From Vreelandella venusta (lineage in GTDB: Bacteria; Pseudomonadota; Gammaproteobacteria; Pseudomonadales; Halomonadaceae): 64,000 nt of DNA. The translations under genes were made by a program, and so were the position numbers. The notes under the pieces are model-generated. The model saw only the letters and a program-made list of their open reading frames with translations, was not told the DNA's origin and ran no database searches. Position 1 is the stretch's first letter; the number at the start of each line of letters is the position of its first letter. Where the stretch lies: the NCBI RefSeq assembly GCF_007989605.1, contig NZ_BJUL01000006.1:186001-250000 (forward strand), in the 5' to 3' direction. This document shows positions 62,839-64,000 of the stretch, piece after piece.

Positions 62839-64000
62839 ATGCGCTTGATTATCGCCGAGAAACCCAGTCTTGCACGGGCCATAGCCGACGCGCTGCCCGG
62901 CAACGCAAAACGCCAGGATGGCGCTATGGTCTGCGGCGACACCACCGTCACTTGGTGCCTAGGCCACTTACTAGAACAAGCCCCGCCCGAAGCTTACGAC
63001 CCTGTCGATAAACAGTGGCGCCTGGATCGGCTGCCCATTGTGCCGCAGCAGTGGAAACTGATGCCGCGCCCCAAGGCACGCGGGCAACTGGCAGTGATTC
63101 GCAAGCTGATTAAGCAGGCCACTAGCGTTGTGCACGCCGGCGATCCCGACCGCGAAGGCCAGCTACTGGTGCAGGAAGTGATCGAGTACATGAAGTATCG
63201 CGGCCCTGTTCAGAGGCTGCTGATCAGCGACCTTAACAAACCCGCCGTGAGCCGAGCACTTGCCAAGCTGCGCTCCAATGCGGAATACCAGCCGCTGTTT
63301 CAAGCGGCCCAGGCGCGCTCGCGTGCTGACTGGCTTTACGGTATTAATTTAACCCGCGCCTGGACACTCACCGGCCGCCAAGCGGGACATGATGGCGTGC
63401 TTTCCGTTGGCCGTGTGCAAACACCGGTACTCGGATTGATCGTGCGCCGCGACAATGCCATTCGTGATTTCAAGCCTCACCCGTTTTACCCGCTATGGGT
63501 GGATGTGCAGGTGGCCCAGGGCCAGCTGCGCGCCTGGTGGGCTCCCAAAGCGCCCCAGCCTTTAGATGAACAAGGGCGGCTGATCGATCGCACCCCCGCT
63601 GATGCCTTAGCAGCGCAACTTCCCGGCGCACGGGGCACCCTAACCATGCTCGATCAACAGGAAAAGCGCCAAGCGCCGCCGCTACCCTATTCGCTTTCCG
63701 CGTTACAAGTAGACGCCGCGCGTCGCCACGGGCTCTCCGCCCAAATGGTGCTGGATATTTGCCAGCGGCTTTATGAACAGCATAAGCTAATTACCTACCC
63801 CCGCTCCGACTGTCGCTACCTGCCCGAAGAGCATCTAGCGCTGGCTCAGGGTAGTTTAAGTAGCGCCTGCCAGAACGATGCTACGCTGCGTCAATGGCTG
63901 AGCGGTGCTGACTTTTCCTTGCGCTCAAAAGCCTGGAACGACAAACAGGTGGGCGCACACCATGCCCTAGCACCCACTGGTAAGCCCGCGGACTTTAGCC
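62839..64000 (+). CDS. topB: DNA topoisomerase III TopB, N-terminal part (runs off window end)
   Basis: A reading frame open from ATG 62839 to the end of the window (387 codons). The N-terminal Toprim domain has MRLIIAEKPSLARAIAD and the acidic DPDREGQLLVQEV. Then come DWLYGINLTRAWTL and SVGRVQTPVLGLIV, and the catalytic Tyr lies in LITYPRSDCRYLP. Type IA topoisomerase that decatenates and relaxes DNA. The C-terminal third lies outside. It is divergent from the ABC1 kinase gene. Confidence 0.96.
   Translation, partial: MRLIIAEKPSLARAIADALPGNAKRQDGAMVCGDTTVTWCLGHLLEQAPPEAYDPVDKQWRLDRLPIVPQQWKLMPRPKARGQLAVIRKLIKQATSVVHAGDPDREGQLLVQEVIEYMKYRGPVQRLLISDLNKPAVSRALAKLRSNAEYQPLFQAAQARSRADWLYGINLTRAWTLTGRQAGHDGVLSVGRVQTPVLGLIVRRDNAIRDFKPHPFYPLWVDVQVAQGQLRAWWAPKAPQPLDEQGRLIDRTPADALAAQLPGARGTLTMLDQQEKRQAPPLPYSLSALQVDAARRHGLSAQMVLDICQRLYEQHKLITYPRSDCRYLPEEHLALAQGSLSSACQNDATLRQWLSGADFSLRSKAWNDKQVGAHHALAPTGKPADFS

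Overview
The window reads as a chromosomal segment of a moderately halophilic gammaproteobacterium of the Halomonas type. Pointers are a choline-to-glycine-betaine operon, a complete respiratory nitrate reductase locus, a glycerol ABC importer of the GlpSTPQV type, gammaproteobacterial 4.5S RNA and tRNA-Met genes, and moderate GC. The genus is inferred from gene content, not from a marker gene. No phage, transposase, integrase, CRISPR array or rRNA gene was seen; this looks like core and niche-specific chromosome rather than an island.

Region 1 (1-24050) is an anaerobic nitrate respiration and NO defence locus. On the minus strand, narG-narH-narJ-narI is followed by a parvulin-type prolyl isomerase, moaB, moeA, a small Cys-rich DGC-type protein and moaA. 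This layout couples the molybdoenzyme to cofactor synthesis and to a foldase, as in Pseudomonas. A partial lysR lies beyond moaA. On the other side are nsrR, nnrS and hmp, with two NsrR boxes in the nnrS/hmp intergenic region. Then come two small conserved genes, a half-size MFS-like membrane protein, narX-narL, and two NarK-family transporters flanking a universal stress protein. A perfect 7-2-7 NarL operator sits inside a terminator-like hairpin between narL and the first narK.

Region 2 (24090-30310) holds a DUF488 protein, tRNA-Met(CAT), 4.5S RNA and the betaine locus. A choline-binding protein gene is divergent from betI-betB-betA across a perfect BetI-type palindrome. The transporter's permease and ATPase genes are not in the window.

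Region 3 (30450-47930) is lipid and glycerol catabolism. It contains fadE, a six-gene glycerol ABC importer operon (two ATPases, two permeases, a DUF2160 protein and a binding protein), glpD, convergent glpK, glpR, an SLC13/RCK transporter, a quinone oxidoreductase and a glycerophosphodiesterase. Together these take glycerol or glycerophosphodiesters to dihydroxyacetone phosphate.

Region 4 (47960-64000) is mixed: nfo, an XRE-cupin regulator divergent from a BenE transporter over two palindromic operators, a 98-bp palindromic repeat element, a lipoprotein, proS, an unusual two-gene unit, a periplasmic SUOX-fold-like protein with a diguanylate cyclase, an unannotated 41-residue membrane protein, an FKBP, an AmpG-like transporter, a SEC-C protein, an ABC1 kinase and the start of topB. 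The two-gene unit is the most unusual item. It is a Tat-signal protein made of eleven tandem pentapeptides, followed 12 nt later by an HPr-kinase-like protein fused to a PqqD-like domain. This layout suggests an undescribed modification system for a secreted repeat peptide.
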